From Azovibrio restrictus (lineage in GTDB: Bacteria; Bacteroidota; Bacteroidia; Chitinophagales; Chitinophagaceae), in contig JANLJF010000061.1 of NCBI GenBank assembly GCA_029255605.1, forward strand, positions 1 through 53,222: a stretch of DNA of 53,222 nucleotides, read 5' to 3'. Shown here in pieces: positions 42,126 to 49,920 of the stretch. Both the position numbers and the translations under genes were made by a program. Every line of letters begins with the position of its first letter. Within the stretch, counting starts at the first letter, position 1. The notes beneath the pieces were generated by a model. It ran no database searches. It was not told the origin of the DNA and worked only from the letters and a program-made list of their open reading frames with translations.

Positions 42126-42164
42126 GATATGTGAACACAACGCCGAAAACCCCATCCTGCACAG

Positions 42165-42199
42165 GTCCCGCTACTCTCATAGGGCGGGATTTGTTTTTG
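42165..42199 (+). terminator. Hairpin TCCCGC/GCGGGA with T-run
   Basis: Arms at 42166-42171 and 42184-42189 with a 12-base loop are followed by TTTGTTTTTG. Confidence 0.65.
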
Positions 42200-42242
42200 A
42201 AAAAACCGATCGCTATTTTGGAATTCAAAATCGGGATACCTA

Positions 42243-42971
42243 ATGATACGCAACCTACCTCTGTTACTATTGCTGGCAGCTACTATGGTCATAAGCTGTA
42301 AAAAAGAAGAAAAGAAGAATGGCAATGACGATAAGAAGACCGGCCCCGGTGCTGACTTTACATGGACGGGAGGCAATTACGTGTATTCGCCTATTACGTT
42401 TAAGAGTGATGCACCGGCAGGTACCAAGCATACCTGGTATTTTGGAAATTATGATGTATCGCAAGAGGAAAGCCCTACGTATTCATACGATTGCCCGTGT
42501 TGGGACTCTGTTTTTATAGTGCGGTTACAGGTAAATGGTGTGGAAACAAAAAAAGAGCTGCGCCTGATGCCCGGTGTTGAACGCTTGTTGGCATTTAAAG
42601 ACTGGACCAAAGTATATACCCGCCAATATTATCTTCAAGGTACGGGTACAGACCTGATACCGGCAATGGATACCATACGCATAGCAGATACTTCGTTTGT
42701 GCTCAAACTGTCTGCAGATTCTTTCGCTGTTATTCTGCCCAGGGAAAAGAACAACAGGCATATAGCTGAAATAGATATAGAATGCCGCACAAGAGTAACC
42801 AATGCCCAAATGCTGGTACTTCGTAATTATGAACCTGGTTCCACAGGTATAAATAGAGGAAGCGCAGTATACGATATTCAACAGAAAAAGGCACAGTTAT
42901 ACCGTCAGGATAAAGTGCAGATGAATAGTATAGGGGATACCAGCTACATCATTGATTATTTCAGCAAGTAG
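42243..42971 (+). CDS. Lipoprotein with PKD-like domain
   Basis: The N-terminus (MIRNLPLLLLLAATMVISC) is a lipoprotein signal with Cys19, followed by a basic/acidic linker. Residues about 37-100 look like a PKD domain (ADFTWTGGNYVYSPITFKSDAP, then HTWYFGNYDVSQEESPTYSYD). The remaining 140 residues are beta-rich without a known family. It is probably exposed at the outer membrane. It converges on the lipoprotein gene at 42973 with a one-base gap, and the similar KKEE after each lipid Cys suggests related export. Confidence 0.78.
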   Translation: MIRNLPLLLLLAATMVISCKKEEKKNGNDDKKTGPGADFTWTGGNYVYSPITFKSDAPAGTKHTWYFGNYDVSQEESPTYSYDCPCWDSVFIVRLQVNGVETKKELRLMPGVERLLAFKDWTKVYTRQYYLQGTGTDLIPAMDTIRIADTSFVLKLSADSFAVILPREKNNRHIAEIDIECRTRVTNAQMLVLRNYEPGSTGINRGSAVYDIQQKKAQLYRQDKVQMNSIGDTSYIIDYFSK

Positions 42972-42972
42972 T

Positions 42973-43776
42973 TTATTCGCGCACCATAAGGTAACCTGCA
43001 TCTCCTGCAATCAGGAATATCGTATCCTTAGCCGGTTGGTACTTCTGATAGGTATCAATGGTTGCCGAATTTCCCGGATGTGATATAGTAGTGGTATTAG
43101 AGACGTAATATTGATTGGGTCTTTCCAATGATACAGTAAACACCCCGTTATTATTGCTCCTTTCCATTTCAAAGTCTAATGTCTTCATGGTATAGATATG
43201 TTCTTCTCCGGTGGGTTTATAGCTTTTAAATGCTGCTTTGTTGAATGAAAATGTAATGTATATTTTCTTCTGCCAATCGGTTAAAGCATTCCATACTCTT
43301 TTTGGTTCGGCATACATGCTGATGGAATAGGCGTCTACAGCTTTCCAGGTAGTTGGGTTATTGTTGTCTAATAAAGTGCCCCTGATATTGCATTCGGCAG
43401 CTCTTTTGGTAGGGCCAAGCTCCGGGATGATATAAGCACTATTCTTACTAGGGGTAAAGTGCATCTCATTGTTTAACCACTGTTCGCCAGCTATCCAGTT
43501 GCTATATGTTTGGTCATCAGAGTACCAGTCAATTTGGTATCTGTAACCTTCTTCCAGTGTGCTCTCGGGAATGGTTGTGGTTTTACCGGCCTCCACGCTG
43601 CCTTGCCATAGCGGATTTATCTGGTTTATATAATCTTCTTCGGAGCTATAGATGGTAGCCTGTACCCGTTTTGATGAAAGATTTTTGATGTCATAACCCA
43701 CCACTTTGGGTTCCTCTTTTTTGCAGGCATTCAGAAACAGGGCGACAATCAGGGTAAAAAGTACTAAGCGCTTCAT
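42973..43776 (-). CDS. Lipoprotein of unknown function
   Basis: The 267 residues start MKRLVLFTLIVALFLNACKK, a lipoprotein signal with Cys18. The mature protein is beta-rich and aromatic (YRYQIDWYSDDQTYSNWIAGEQW; AYSISMYAEPKRVWNALTDW). No domain is recognised. It forms a tail-to-tail pair with the PKD lipoprotein gene. Confidence 0.72.
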   Translation of the reverse strand: MKRLVLFTLIVALFLNACKKEEPKVVGYDIKNLSSKRVQATIYSSEEDYINQINPLWQGSVEAGKTTTIPESTLEEGYRYQIDWYSDDQTYSNWIAGEQWLNNEMHFTPSKNSAYIIPELGPTKRAAECNIRGTLLDNNNPTTWKAVDAYSISMYAEPKRVWNALTDWQKKIYITFSFNKAAFKSYKPTGEEHIYTMKTLDFEMERSNNNGVFTVSLERPNQYYVSNTTTISHPGNSATIDTYQKYQPAKDTIFLIAGDAGYLMVRE

Positions 43777-43839
43777 ATAGATTGGTTTGTGGTTAAATAT
43801 AATAAGCGGTTTTTAACTTAACAATGCTGCAATAAGCTC

Positions 43840-43855
43840 TGGCATAGTTTTTTAA
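43840..43855 (+). promoter_or_regulatory. Stress-island element A, TGGCATAGTTTTTTAA
   Basis: It begins 46 bases before ATG 43886. TGGCAT is followed by a T-run. It resembles the -24 half of a sigma-54 promoter with a T/A-rich -12 half. Related elements: 45953, 46418, 46976, 50807 (minus) and 50847. Confidence 0.55.
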
Positions 43856-43885
43856 AAATAAAGGTGATACTAAAACCAACGAGCT

Positions 43886-44350
43886 ATGTCACAAGTAGAA
43901 ACAACAGCCGAAGTGCTGAACGACCTGGTAAAGATTAATAACGACCGGATAGAAGGGTATAACCGTGCCATTAACGAGCTGCACGACCTTGATATTGACC
44001 TGAAAGCGGAATTCCGCCATTTTATAGAAGACAGCGAAAAGTATAAGCAAGAGCTGTCGTCCCTCATTTCATCATTGGGTGGAGATGTGGCTACGGGTAC
44101 TACCATGAGTGGTAAGATATACCGCGCCTGGATGGATGTGAAAGCCACCTTTACAGGGGGCGACCGTAAAGCGGTAATAGCCGCCTGCGAGTTTGGCGAG
44201 GATGCCGCACAGAAAGCTTATAAAACAGCACTGGAAATGAGCGGCGAGCTGACACCCGAAGCTGTGAACCTGGTAAATGAACAACAGCAGGCACTGAAAA
44301 AAGCGCATGATATGGTGAAGGCACAGCGCGATTCGCATAAATCACTTTAA
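43886..44350 (+). CDS. PA2169/DUF2383-family four-helix protein
   Basis: The 154 residues match the family: NDLVKINNDRIEGYNRAINEL, DLKAEFRHFIEDSEKYKQELSSLI, GKIYRAWMDVKATFTGGDRKAVIAACEFGEDAAQKAYK. The fold is ferritin-like, with conserved Glu and His positions that may bind metal. Such genes are typical of stress-response neighbourhoods. It is followed after 32 bases by a DUF4142 lipoprotein gene, so the two ferritin-like proteins (cytosolic and envelope) are probably co-expressed from element A. Confidence 0.9.
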   Translation: MSQVETTAEVLNDLVKINNDRIEGYNRAINELHDLDIDLKAEFRHFIEDSEKYKQELSSLISSLGGDVATGTTMSGKIYRAWMDVKATFTGGDRKAVIAACEFGEDAAQKAYKTALEMSGELTPEAVNLVNEQQQALKKAHDMVKAQRDSHKSL

Positions 44351-44382
44351 CGGATATTTAATAACCACTAAACTACCAACAA

Positions 44383-44964
44383 ATGAAGAAAACAATCAAA
44401 GCAATAGCAGGCGCCGGTGTATTGATGGCTGCACTGTTTACAACATCGTGCAGTGAGGGAACGCAAGACCATATGGAGAATGAAGCCGACACGGCCATGG
44501 CTAAAGTAGAGAACAAAGTAGATGAAGCAAGGGCAGATATAGATGAGTATCGCGATGAGAATTTTGTGCAGGATGTAGCTGAAATGAACAGCGAAGAACT
44601 GCACCTTTTAGCCTTGGGCCAGCAGAAAGGCACCCATAAAGAAGTGAAAGCTGCCGCAAAGAAAATGGAAGCGTATCACAACAGCATGGGTAAAGAACTG
44701 CAGGCACTGGCTACTGCCAAAAGCTATAAGCTGGATGCAGATGATGATGAGAACAAAGATGCACTGGCCAACGATAATGCAGGCACAGACTGGGATAAGC
44801 GCTGGGCCGATAAAGTGGTAGATGCGCACGAGAAAGCCATTAAAAAATTTGAGCGCGGGCAAGAGAAAGCAACTGACCCGGAACTGAAGGCATGGATAGA
44901 TAAGGAACTGCCTGCACTGCGCGAGCATTATAATGCTGCAAAGGAATTACAGTCTAAACTGTAG
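44383..44964 (+). CDS. DUF4142 ferritin-like lipoprotein
   Basis: The 193 residues have a lipoprotein signal with lipobox FTTSC (Cys23), an acidic helix-rich linker (about 30-60), then a DUF4142 domain. That domain contains FVQDVAEMNSEELHLLALGQQKGTHKEVKAAAKKMEAYHNSMGKELQ and ends DPELKAWIDKELPALREHYNAAKEL. DUF4142 is a four-helix, ferritin-like fold often found in envelope stress loci. It is the second gene of the operon with DUF2383 and ends at a strong terminator. Confidence 0.9.
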   Translation: MKKTIKAIAGAGVLMAALFTTSCSEGTQDHMENEADTAMAKVENKVDEARADIDEYRDENFVQDVAEMNSEELHLLALGQQKGTHKEVKAAAKKMEAYHNSMGKELQALATAKSYKLDADDDENKDALANDNAGTDWDKRWADKVVDAHEKAIKKFERGQEKATDPELKAWIDKELPALREHYNAAKELQSKL

Positions 44965-45007
44965 AAAGCAGGTCTCGAAGGGGATTGACCATGCCCCTTT
45001 TGATGAT

Positions 45008-45045
45008 GAAGAGCCGGGAAGTTTAGTACCGGCTCTTCTTTTTTA
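45008..45045 (+). terminator. Hairpin GAAGAGCCGG/CCGGCTCTTC with T-run
   Basis: Ten-base perfect arms at 45008-45017 and 45029-45038 are followed by TTTTTTA. A smaller AGGGG/CCCCT hairpin precedes it. Confidence 0.85.
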
Positions 45046-45078
45046 TGTAGGTATGTCATTTATAAAAATCATGATATT

Positions 45079-45924
45079 ATGGATAAGAAACTGAAACAGC
45101 AAAACGACAAAAGCAAAGCCAAGTATGAAAAGCTGCTGCAGGAAGCACCCATACGCGATGGCTATGTGGGTAGCGGCAAGCTACAGGATAAGGCGGCCAT
45201 CATTACTGGGGGCGATAGTGGCATAGGCAGGGCGGTAGCCGTGCACTTTGCGCGGGAAGGTGCCGATGTGGCCATCGTGTACCTGGAAAGCGATGAGGAT
45301 GCGAAAGAAACGCAGGGCCTGGTGGAAGCAGAAGGCCGCAAATGCCTGTTGATGAAAGGTGATGTAAGCAGCGAAGCCTTTTGCAAAAAAGTGGTAAAAG
45401 ATACCCAAAGCAAGCTGGGTGCATTGCACATATTGGTAAACAATGCAGGCACACATGAGGATGATGAAGAAATAAGCGGTATTTCAAAAAAACAATTACT
45501 ACGAACTTTTGATGTAAATGTGTTCTCGATGTTTTACATCACACAGGCGGCTGTGGAAATAATGGCACATGGTGGGTGTGTCATCAACACCACATCTGTA
45601 ACGGCATATAGGGGAAGTGAGCACCTGCTGGATTATTCGGCATCGAAAGGGGCTATGGTATCGTTTACCCGGTCGCTGGGTAAAAACCTTGCTGCTAAAG
45701 GCATACGCGTGAATGCCATAGCGCCGGGCCCTATATGGACACCACTGGTAGTTGCATCATTTGATGCGGAACACCTGGCCAAGTTTGGCAAGGATACGCC
45801 TATGGGGCGTGCCGGCCTGCCGCGCGAAGTAGCGCCTGCCTATGTGTACCTGGCATGCGATGACAGCAGCTATATGACAGGGCAGGTGCTGCACATAAAC
45901 GGCGGCGATGTAGTAGGTGGATGA
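45079..45924 (+). CDS. SDR-family oxidoreductase (YghA-like)
   Basis: The 281 residues have an N-terminal extension (about 1-36) and a Rossmann domain with TGGDSGIG at 43-50, NNAG at 121-124, Ser173, and the catalytic YxxxK at Tyr186/Lys190 (DYSASK). The extension and the motif order fit the YghA/GsiB-linked SDRs often induced by general stress. It should reduce or oxidise a small carbonyl or alcohol with NAD(P)H; the substrate is unknown. It sits inside the stress island between two terminators. Confidence 0.93.
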   Translation: MDKKLKQQNDKSKAKYEKLLQEAPIRDGYVGSGKLQDKAAIITGGDSGIGRAVAVHFAREGADVAIVYLESDEDAKETQGLVEAEGRKCLLMKGDVSSEAFCKKVVKDTQSKLGALHILVNNAGTHEDDEEISGISKKQLLRTFDVNVFSMFYITQAAVEIMAHGGCVINTTSVTAYRGSEHLLDYSASKGAMVSFTRSLGKNLAAKGIRVNAIAPGPIWTPLVVASFDAEHLAKFGKDTPMGRAGLPREVAPAYVYLACDDSSYMTGQVLHINGGDVVGG

Positions 45925-45952
45925 CAAATTTATTGTGATAATGCCCGGGGGT

Positions 45953-45970
45953 TGGCACGGTGTTTTTTTA
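45953..45970 (+). promoter_or_regulatory. Stress-island element B, TGGCACGGTGTTTTTTTA
   Basis: It begins 47 bases before ATG 46000. The head TTGGCACG is a full match to the sigma-54 -24 consensus; the -12 place is T-rich without GC. Confidence 0.55.
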
Positions 45971-45999
45971 CTAGTTAGCAGAACAAAAACTTATTCGTT

Positions 46000-46152
46000 A
46001 TGAGAAGCATACTATATATCATCGCTGTAATCCTGATAATAGGATGGATACTGGGTATAACTGCATACAGCGCAGGCGGACTGATTCATATCTTACTGGT
46101 ATTGGCCATTGTATCATTGCTACTGGGCCTTATACGGAGAGGTAATGTATAG
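46000..46152 (+). CDS. DUF5670 (lmo0937-type) mini membrane protein
   Basis: The 50 residues read MRSILYIIAVILIIGWILG, then a short polar turn (TAYSAGG), then LIHILLVLAIVSLLLGLI and a basic end (RRGNV). This matches the lmo0937/DUF5670 family of two-helix membrane proteins, which are common beside stress genes in Bacteroidota and Firmicutes. The function is unknown. Element B lies 47 bases upstream and a hairpin terminator 77 bases downstream. Confidence 0.88.
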   Translation: MRSILYIIAVILIIGWILGITAYSAGGLIHILLVLAIVSLLLGLIRRGNV

Positions 46153-46228
46153 CTCCGAAAATATGGATTACTAACAAGCCTCTTTTTTATTCCTCTTATA
46201 TATATTCCTCTCTTTATTCTACAAATTG

Positions 46229-46260
46229 GCTACGCTTTCGGGCGTAGCTTTCTTCTTTTA
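46229..46260 (+). terminator. Hairpin GCTACGC/GCGTAGC with T-rich tail
   Basis: Seven-base arms at 46229-46235 and 46242-46248 are followed by TTTCTTCTTTTA. Confidence 0.8.
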
Positions 46261-46417
46261 TATGTATGCCTGCCACTGCAACAAAATGGGGCAAATATCT
46301 TTCTCTTCCACATTTTAAGAGCATCTTTCCCCACTTGCAGCGCATCGTTTTCGGGGTGAAAAAATAGGGGTGGCGCTTATGTGCTCAGCAATAGGCAGTT
46401 GTGCTGAAACGCTTTGC

Positions 46418-46434
46418 TGGCATGCTTTTTCATA
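46418..46434 (+). promoter_or_regulatory. Stress-island element C, TGGCATGCTTTTTCATA
   Basis: It begins 44 bases before ATG 46462 and has the same TGGCAY head plus T-run as elements A, B and D. Confidence 0.5.
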
Positions 46435-46461
46435 CTATGTTGGTACTAAAAACTTAATGTT

Positions 46462-46752
46462 ATGGCAAACGAAAGAAATCAAAATCAGAACCAGGATCGC
46501 AATCAACAAAATGAAAGTAACCGCGACCTGAACCAGAATCAACAACGTACTGCAGGCCGCAATGAAGACCAACGCACTACGAACGAACCCATGGAAACAC
46601 AAAGCGGCGGCGGTGCCCGTGGTTATGAAACAGAACGTGAGCAAAACGAAGTAAACCGCGAAAGAGAAGACCTGAACTCGCCAACTACACCTCAGCGTGA
46701 AAATGACCGTGGCATGTCTTCTCCGGGCCGTCAAAGCGATGAACAACGCTAA
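46462..46752 (+). CDS. Asn/Gln-rich disordered protein
   Basis: The 96 residues contain almost no hydrophobic residues and are dominated by Asn, Gln, Arg and Glu (NERNQNQNQDRNQQNESNRD; EREQNEVNREREDLNSP). The protein must be intrinsically disordered and very soluble, like hydrophilins or some general-stress proteins. It lies between DUF5670 and DUF3606 genes and has its own TGGCAT element. A desiccation- or osmotic-protection role is inference from composition and context. Confidence 0.8.
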   Translation: MANERNQNQNQDRNQQNESNRDLNQNQQRTAGRNEDQRTTNEPMETQSGGGARGYETEREQNEVNREREDLNSPTTPQRENDRGMSSPGRQSDEQR

Positions 46753-46842
46753 TTGAAGTAGCCCCTTTCCCTTTTAGGTTTAAACTTCATAAAATACTAT
46801 TTGTGGTGGCACACAAGGTGCATCGTGAATAGTATTTTTTTT

Positions 46843-46860
46843 ATACCGGTGTTTTCACGA
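46843..46860 (+). repeat. ATACCGGTGTTTT-CACG repeat, copy 1
   Basis: ATACCGGTGTTTTCACGA here recurs as ATACCGGTGTTTTTCACG at 48905-48922. Both copies follow a gene end and a T-run and precede a further gene. The function is unknown. Confidence 0.4.
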
Positions 46861-46940
46861 GTATTTTATATGTATAAAGCACTTTACTTTTACAGGCCCT
46901 GACGCTCTATCATTTTTTCATGTATTAGTTTATAGGTTAG

Positions 46941-46973
46941 CAGCAGGCTGAATAAGCCTGCTGTGTTTTTTTG
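46941..46973 (+). terminator. Hairpin CAGCAGGCT/AGCCTGCTG with T-run
   Basis: Nine-base perfect arms at 46941-46949 and 46955-46963 are followed by TGTTTTTTTG. It lies directly before element D. Confidence 0.85.
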
Positions 46974-46975
46974 TG

Positions 46976-46991
46976 TGGTATAGTTTTTATC
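46976..46991 (+). promoter_or_regulatory. Stress-island element D, TGGTATAGTTTTTATC
   Basis: It begins 43 bases before ATG 47019 and differs from element A by one base in the first twelve. Confidence 0.55.
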
Positions 46992-47018
46992 TCTTCTACA
47001 GAAATAAAACTTACTACA

Positions 47019-47207
47019 ATGGCAGACGATAAAAATTTGAAAGGACAGCAGGACAGGCAACGCGTAGCCGGTGATGAGCCATATGAAGTGAACTACCTGG
47101 CGCAGAAACACCACGTATCGGCGGAAGTAGTGAAACAAGCAATAGAAGCTGTGGGCAATGACCGCGATGCCATCGAAGCTTATCTTTCTAAAAACGGTAA
47201 GGCGTAA
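47019..47207 (+). CDS. DUF3606-family small protein
   Basis: The start at ATG 47019 gives 62 residues: MADDKNLKGQQDRQRVAGDE, then YEVNYLAQKHHVSAEVVKQAIEAVGNDRDAIEAYL. This is the DUF3606 pattern (GQDR-RV, then YEV and a helix pair). These small proteins are common in stress-gene clusters of soil bacteria; the function is unknown. Element D lies 43 bases upstream. Confidence 0.9.
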   Translation: MADDKNLKGQQDRQRVAGDEPYEVNYLAQKHHVSAEVVKQAIEAVGNDRDAIEAYLSKNGKA

Positions 47208-47290
47208 CTACGCTCAGTATTGTATTTTTTACTGTATCACGCGACCCTGCAATGGCGGGGCTTTGGTGTATGGGATAGATTTTCAGTTTA

Positions 47291-47317
47291 AATAAAAAGC
47301 CCTGCAGAAGCAAGGCT
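47291..47317 (-). terminator. Hairpin AGCCCTGC/GCAAGGCT, minus strand
   Basis: Arms at 47298-47305 and 47310-47317 with one mismatch; on the minus strand TTTTTATTT follows. It ends the gene at 47352-47906. Confidence 0.7.
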
Positions 47318-47351
47318 TAGAGGATTACATATAAGGGATGGAAACAGAGAC

Positions 47352-47906
47352 TTATTGCTGTGTAGCTGTATAGACTACATCTACCGTATAGGTGCCGGCG
47401 GGATAAGTGAAGCCCGGGGCAGCCTTGTATTTCACAGAAAAGGTTTGGTTACCGCCGTTGGTGCCATTGCTTATCAATGTCCAGGCGCTGGTGGTAAAGC
47501 TCAGGTAATAGTCATCGCTGAAAGGCCATGCAATAGTACCGCCAGTGTTATTGGTGTTGACCATAAGGCCCAGCGTGCCCCATACGGGCATTGTAGGTGC
47601 AGGTGTGGTGCTACCTGTATAGGTAAAAGTTGAAGTATTGGTCTTAACAGATACGCTAAAGCGTTTGTTGGAACGTACACGGATATCCTGTGCGGCAGAT
47701 GTGACACCATTTGCGTAATCGTTCACGGTACTGAAGTCCAGGTTTACGGCATTGCCGGTAGCGCTGTTGCTGTTCAGAAAAGTCATTTCTATAGCATTGT
47801 TCAGGTTCAGGTTAGTAGTTTGGGTGGCGGTACTGCTAGTGTTTTGCGCAGTGGCAGCTAATGTGCTACCCAGGATGGCTACTGTGATGGTGAGTAATTT
47901 TTTCAT
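47352..47906 (-). CDS. Secreted Ser/Thr/Asn-rich beta protein (WxL/DUF4402-like)
   Basis: The 184 residues have a signal peptide (ending LAATAQ). The single mature domain is rich in Thr, Ser and Asn: AIEMTFLNSNSATGNAVNLDF, then IRVRSNKRFSVSVKTNTSTF, ending FTYPAGTYTVDVVYTATQQ. The closing strand resembles WxL-like or DUF4402 domains found in surface and pilus-associated proteins. The match is by pattern only. It has a long A-rich leader (repeated CAAAC/AACAAA) and a three-copy GTTAAG array upstream, suggesting specific activation. Confidence 0.72.
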   Translation of the reverse strand: MKKLLTITVAILGSTLAATAQNTSSTATQTTNLNLNNAIEMTFLNSNSATGNAVNLDFSTVNDYANGVTSAAQDIRVRSNKRFSVSVKTNTSTFTYTGSTTPAPTMPVWGTLGLMVNTNNTGGTIAWPFSDDYYLSFTTSAWTLISNGTNGGNQTFSVKYKAAPGFTYPAGTYTVDVVYTATQQ

Positions 47907-47949
47907 TTTTGCTTTGTTTGTTTTGTTTGCGTTTGTTCGTTTGATAGTG

Positions 47950-47981
47950 CAAAGATGCTGTGCTGTTTTATGCAGGGCAAT
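47950..47981 (-). promoter_or_regulatory. Promoter ATTG-N20-CATCTTTG
   Basis: On the minus strand ATTG (47981-47978) and CATCTTTG (47957-47950) are 20 bases apart, close to the Bacteroidota consensus, leaving a leader of about 40 bases before ATG 47906. Confidence 0.5.
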
Positions 47982-47993
47982 TATTTACGCTTT

Positions 47994-48032
47994 CTTAACA
48001 GGGCGTTTATAACTGCTTAACAAGCACTTAAC
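47994..48032 (-). promoter_or_regulatory. Three GTTAAG direct repeats, LytTR-like
   Basis: On the minus strand GTTAAG occurs at 48032-48027, 48021-48016 and 47999-47994, spaced 11 and 22 bases, so all on one helix face. The nearest copy is 12 bases upstream of the -33 box. LytTR-type activators use such repeats. The factor is not identified. Confidence 0.5.
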
Positions 48033-48494
48033 GACTGTGGGATGAATATGTTATTGTTAACGATATACATACCTTGGGTTATGAACTTTAATTTGTCTAT
48101 CTTTACTAAAGTATAAGTGGCTATATTTTAAACAATTCGAAAACAGGGGAACTAAGACGCTTTTATCACTTCCGCACTTTAAGACTTGATAGAACGGCAG
48201 GAAGCCAAAAGGGGCGAAAATTGCTGCCGATGTAAAACCTCGCTTTTGCATTATTTAATGCCATCAACGCCCTGATACAGGGATAATGTTACACAGCAAT
48301 TTTGGTTGCGTATTGAATAGGCCTTCAGGGCATGTGCAACAAAACAAACAACAACAAAACAAACCCGTTAAGATTTTAATAATGATGGCATGTATGCTTC
48401 TATGTTATTAGCAATAATAGCAAAACAGCTTACCACGAGAGGTGCTACCAAATGAATGTGGTGTAAGAACCTTTTTCGTAAAAGCTAAAAACCA

Positions 48495-48890
48495 ATGAAA
48501 ATGAGAAAGCAAGTGCTATTAGTGGATGATGACAGGGAAGACCGCGATATTTTTTTAATGGCGCTGCGCGAAGCGGGCGATCTGTTTGATTGCCTTACCT
48601 GCAACAATGGTATAGAATGTCTGAAACTGCTGGAAAGCGGTTTGCAGCCCCATGCCATATTGACCGATATAAACATGCCGATGATGAATGGCTTTGAGCT
48701 GGTAGCCAGCCTTAAAAACAGGCCAGACTACAGGCAGATACCCGTATTTGTTCTGAGCACATCGTCCAATCCTGATACAGTTAAACAATTTCACCAGTTG
48801 GGGGCAGAGCAGTTTGTAACCAAGCCTACCAGCTTTCGTGCATTGGTCAATTTTATCCAAACGGCCTTTCAGATGCAGATGGCCACCTGA
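48495..48890 (+). CDS. Single-domain response regulator
   Basis: The 131 residues form one receiver domain: acidic pocket DDD at 11-13, phospho-acceptor Asp58 in LTDINMPMMNG, the Ser/Thr switch in LSTSS (88-91), and Lys110 in VTKP. There is no output domain, so it works by protein contact, in the manner of Rcp1/CheY-like regulators often paired with phytochrome-type or hybrid kinases. No kinase is adjacent. The GAF kinase at 16982 and the orphan H-box proteins are possible partners, but this is speculation. A start at the Met at 48501 is equally good. Confidence 0.93.
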   Translation: MKMRKQVLLVDDDREDRDIFLMALREAGDLFDCLTCNNGIECLKLLESGLQPHAILTDINMPMMNGFELVASLKNRPDYRQIPVFVLSTSSNPDTVKQFHQLGAEQFVTKPTSFRALVNFIQTAFQMQMAT

Positions 48891-48904
48891 TATTTTTTTT
48901 GGAA

Positions 48905-48922
48905 ATACCGGTGTTTTTCACG
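48905..48922 (+). repeat. ATACCGGTGTTTT-CACG repeat, copy 2
   Basis: ATACCGGTGTTTTTCACG matches copy 1 at 46843 with one extra T. It lies between the response regulator and the outer-membrane protein gene. Confidence 0.4.
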
Positions 48923-48976
48923 GTGTATAATTCATTGTTCAGCAGTATTTTGTGAGCTTACATAAATAGGATAACT

Positions 48977-49864
48977 ATGAAAAAGCTCATTACACTTACG
49001 GCAGCTATTGCCATGATGGCTACTACGGCCGATGCTCAGCAACTGATACCCCTTTCCAGCAGGCTGGTATCAAAAAAAATAATAGACAGAGGAAGGCAGC
49101 AGTATCAAAAGATCTTTAAAGCAGATGAGGGGCGTACAGATGACCCAGATGTGCAGCTAACCGGTATGGGCGGGCTTTCCAATCTTGAAAATATATCTGC
49201 AGCAGGTGGTAACCTGTCTGTAGGTGTGATATTCAAAACATCGCCCCGTACCAATACCTACCTGATGTTTAACACCCGCACGGGTAGCACTGCAGATACT
49301 GCTTCGCTGGTAAAAACATTCCTGTTCCCCGATATTGCCCGCCGCGATTTTACAATAGGTTTTGAATATGTCAGCAAAATAGGCAATGACTTTTTCTTTA
49401 TCCCATTTGCTGAGTTTTCGCTCAACCGTTATAAAGTGGGCAATGATTCCATATCCAACAGCTTTCGCACTACCAGTGCCATTGCGGGCTTTAAGCTGGG
49501 CAAATCTTACAAGGTGAAGGTGGGCGATGATATTAAAGCATTCGGTTTCAGTATCAATCCTTACTACAATATCATCAGTACCGATCCTAAATTTTTCGGC
49601 AACTACAATAATATGTTAGGTGAAACCAACCTGCCGCCTACCTTCCATACAATAGGTGTGAATGCGGTATTGGATATAACACATGTATCGCTGTTTGCCA
49701 ACATGAAACAGGTGCTGAATAATACGGATAATATAACCAATGGAGAACTGAAAGGTTTTAATTATGTGATAGGCACGCTTATCAGCACCGATATACTAAA
49801 GTTTAAACTGCATAAGGAAGGTGCAGGTGGCGGCGGTAATGCCTCAGAAGATGATGATGAATAG
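48977..49864 (+). CDS. Outer-membrane protein with acidic C-terminal tail
   Basis: The 295 residues have a signal peptide (ATTADAQ at about 15-21), a helical N-terminal part, then long amphipathic strands (NLSVGVIFKTSPRTNTYLMF, RDFTIGFEYVSKIGNDFFFI, FGFSINPYYNII, TIGVNAVLDITHVSLFANM). It ends in a Gly-rich linker and a short acidic tail (GGGGNASEDDDE). It is likely an outer-membrane or surface beta protein. No family is recognised. It shares a bidirectional terminator with the convergent ferritin-like gene. Confidence 0.7.
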   Translation: MKKLITLTAAIAMMATTADAQQLIPLSSRLVSKKIIDRGRQQYQKIFKADEGRTDDPDVQLTGMGGLSNLENISAAGGNLSVGVIFKTSPRTNTYLMFNTRTGSTADTASLVKTFLFPDIARRDFTIGFEYVSKIGNDFFFIPFAEFSLNRYKVGNDSISNSFRTTSAIAGFKLGKSYKVKVGDDIKAFGFSINPYYNIISTDPKFFGNYNNMLGETNLPPTFHTIGVNAVLDITHVSLFANMKQVLNNTDNITNGELKGFNYVIGTLISTDILKFKLHKEGAGGGGNASEDDDE

Positions 49865-49920
49865 TGTGCAGTATTAGAGGGCCTCATCTTTTGTATCACC
49901 GGATGTTACGAATAAAATAA

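Larger units (their letters stand above)
46153..46461. other. 309-base gap: terminator and leader region
   Basis: It holds the terminator at 46229-46260, an AT-rich region, a TAGGGGTGGC decamer near 46371 that also occurs near 31641, and element C at 46418. No gene is seen. Confidence 0.5.
47907..48494. other. 588-base gap, mostly regulatory or empty
   Basis: The left third holds the promoter and repeat array of the minus gene. The rest is AT-rich with a CCCTG/CAGGG mini-hairpin near 48272 and an AACAAAACAAAC tract near 48337. A 64-codon minus-strand frame (48057-48251) is not protein-like. No RNA gene was recognised. Confidence 0.5.

Noticed and set aside
31641-46380. Shared decamer TAGGGGTGGC near 31641 and 46371
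   Set aside because: Too short to be significant and not at a fixed distance from any start; noted only in the gap description.
46890-47138. 82-codon minus-strand frame
   Set aside because: It runs antisense through a terminator, promoter element D and the DUF3606 gene; composition is that of reversed AT-rich DNA.
32113-48126. Shared 12-mer TAAGTGGCTATA at 32113 and 48115
   Set aside because: Repeated 12-mers are expected many times by chance in 53 kb, and the two sites have different contexts.
48057-48251. 64-codon minus-strand frame in the 588-base gap
   Set aside because: No start signal, no family pattern and mixed composition; likely chance.
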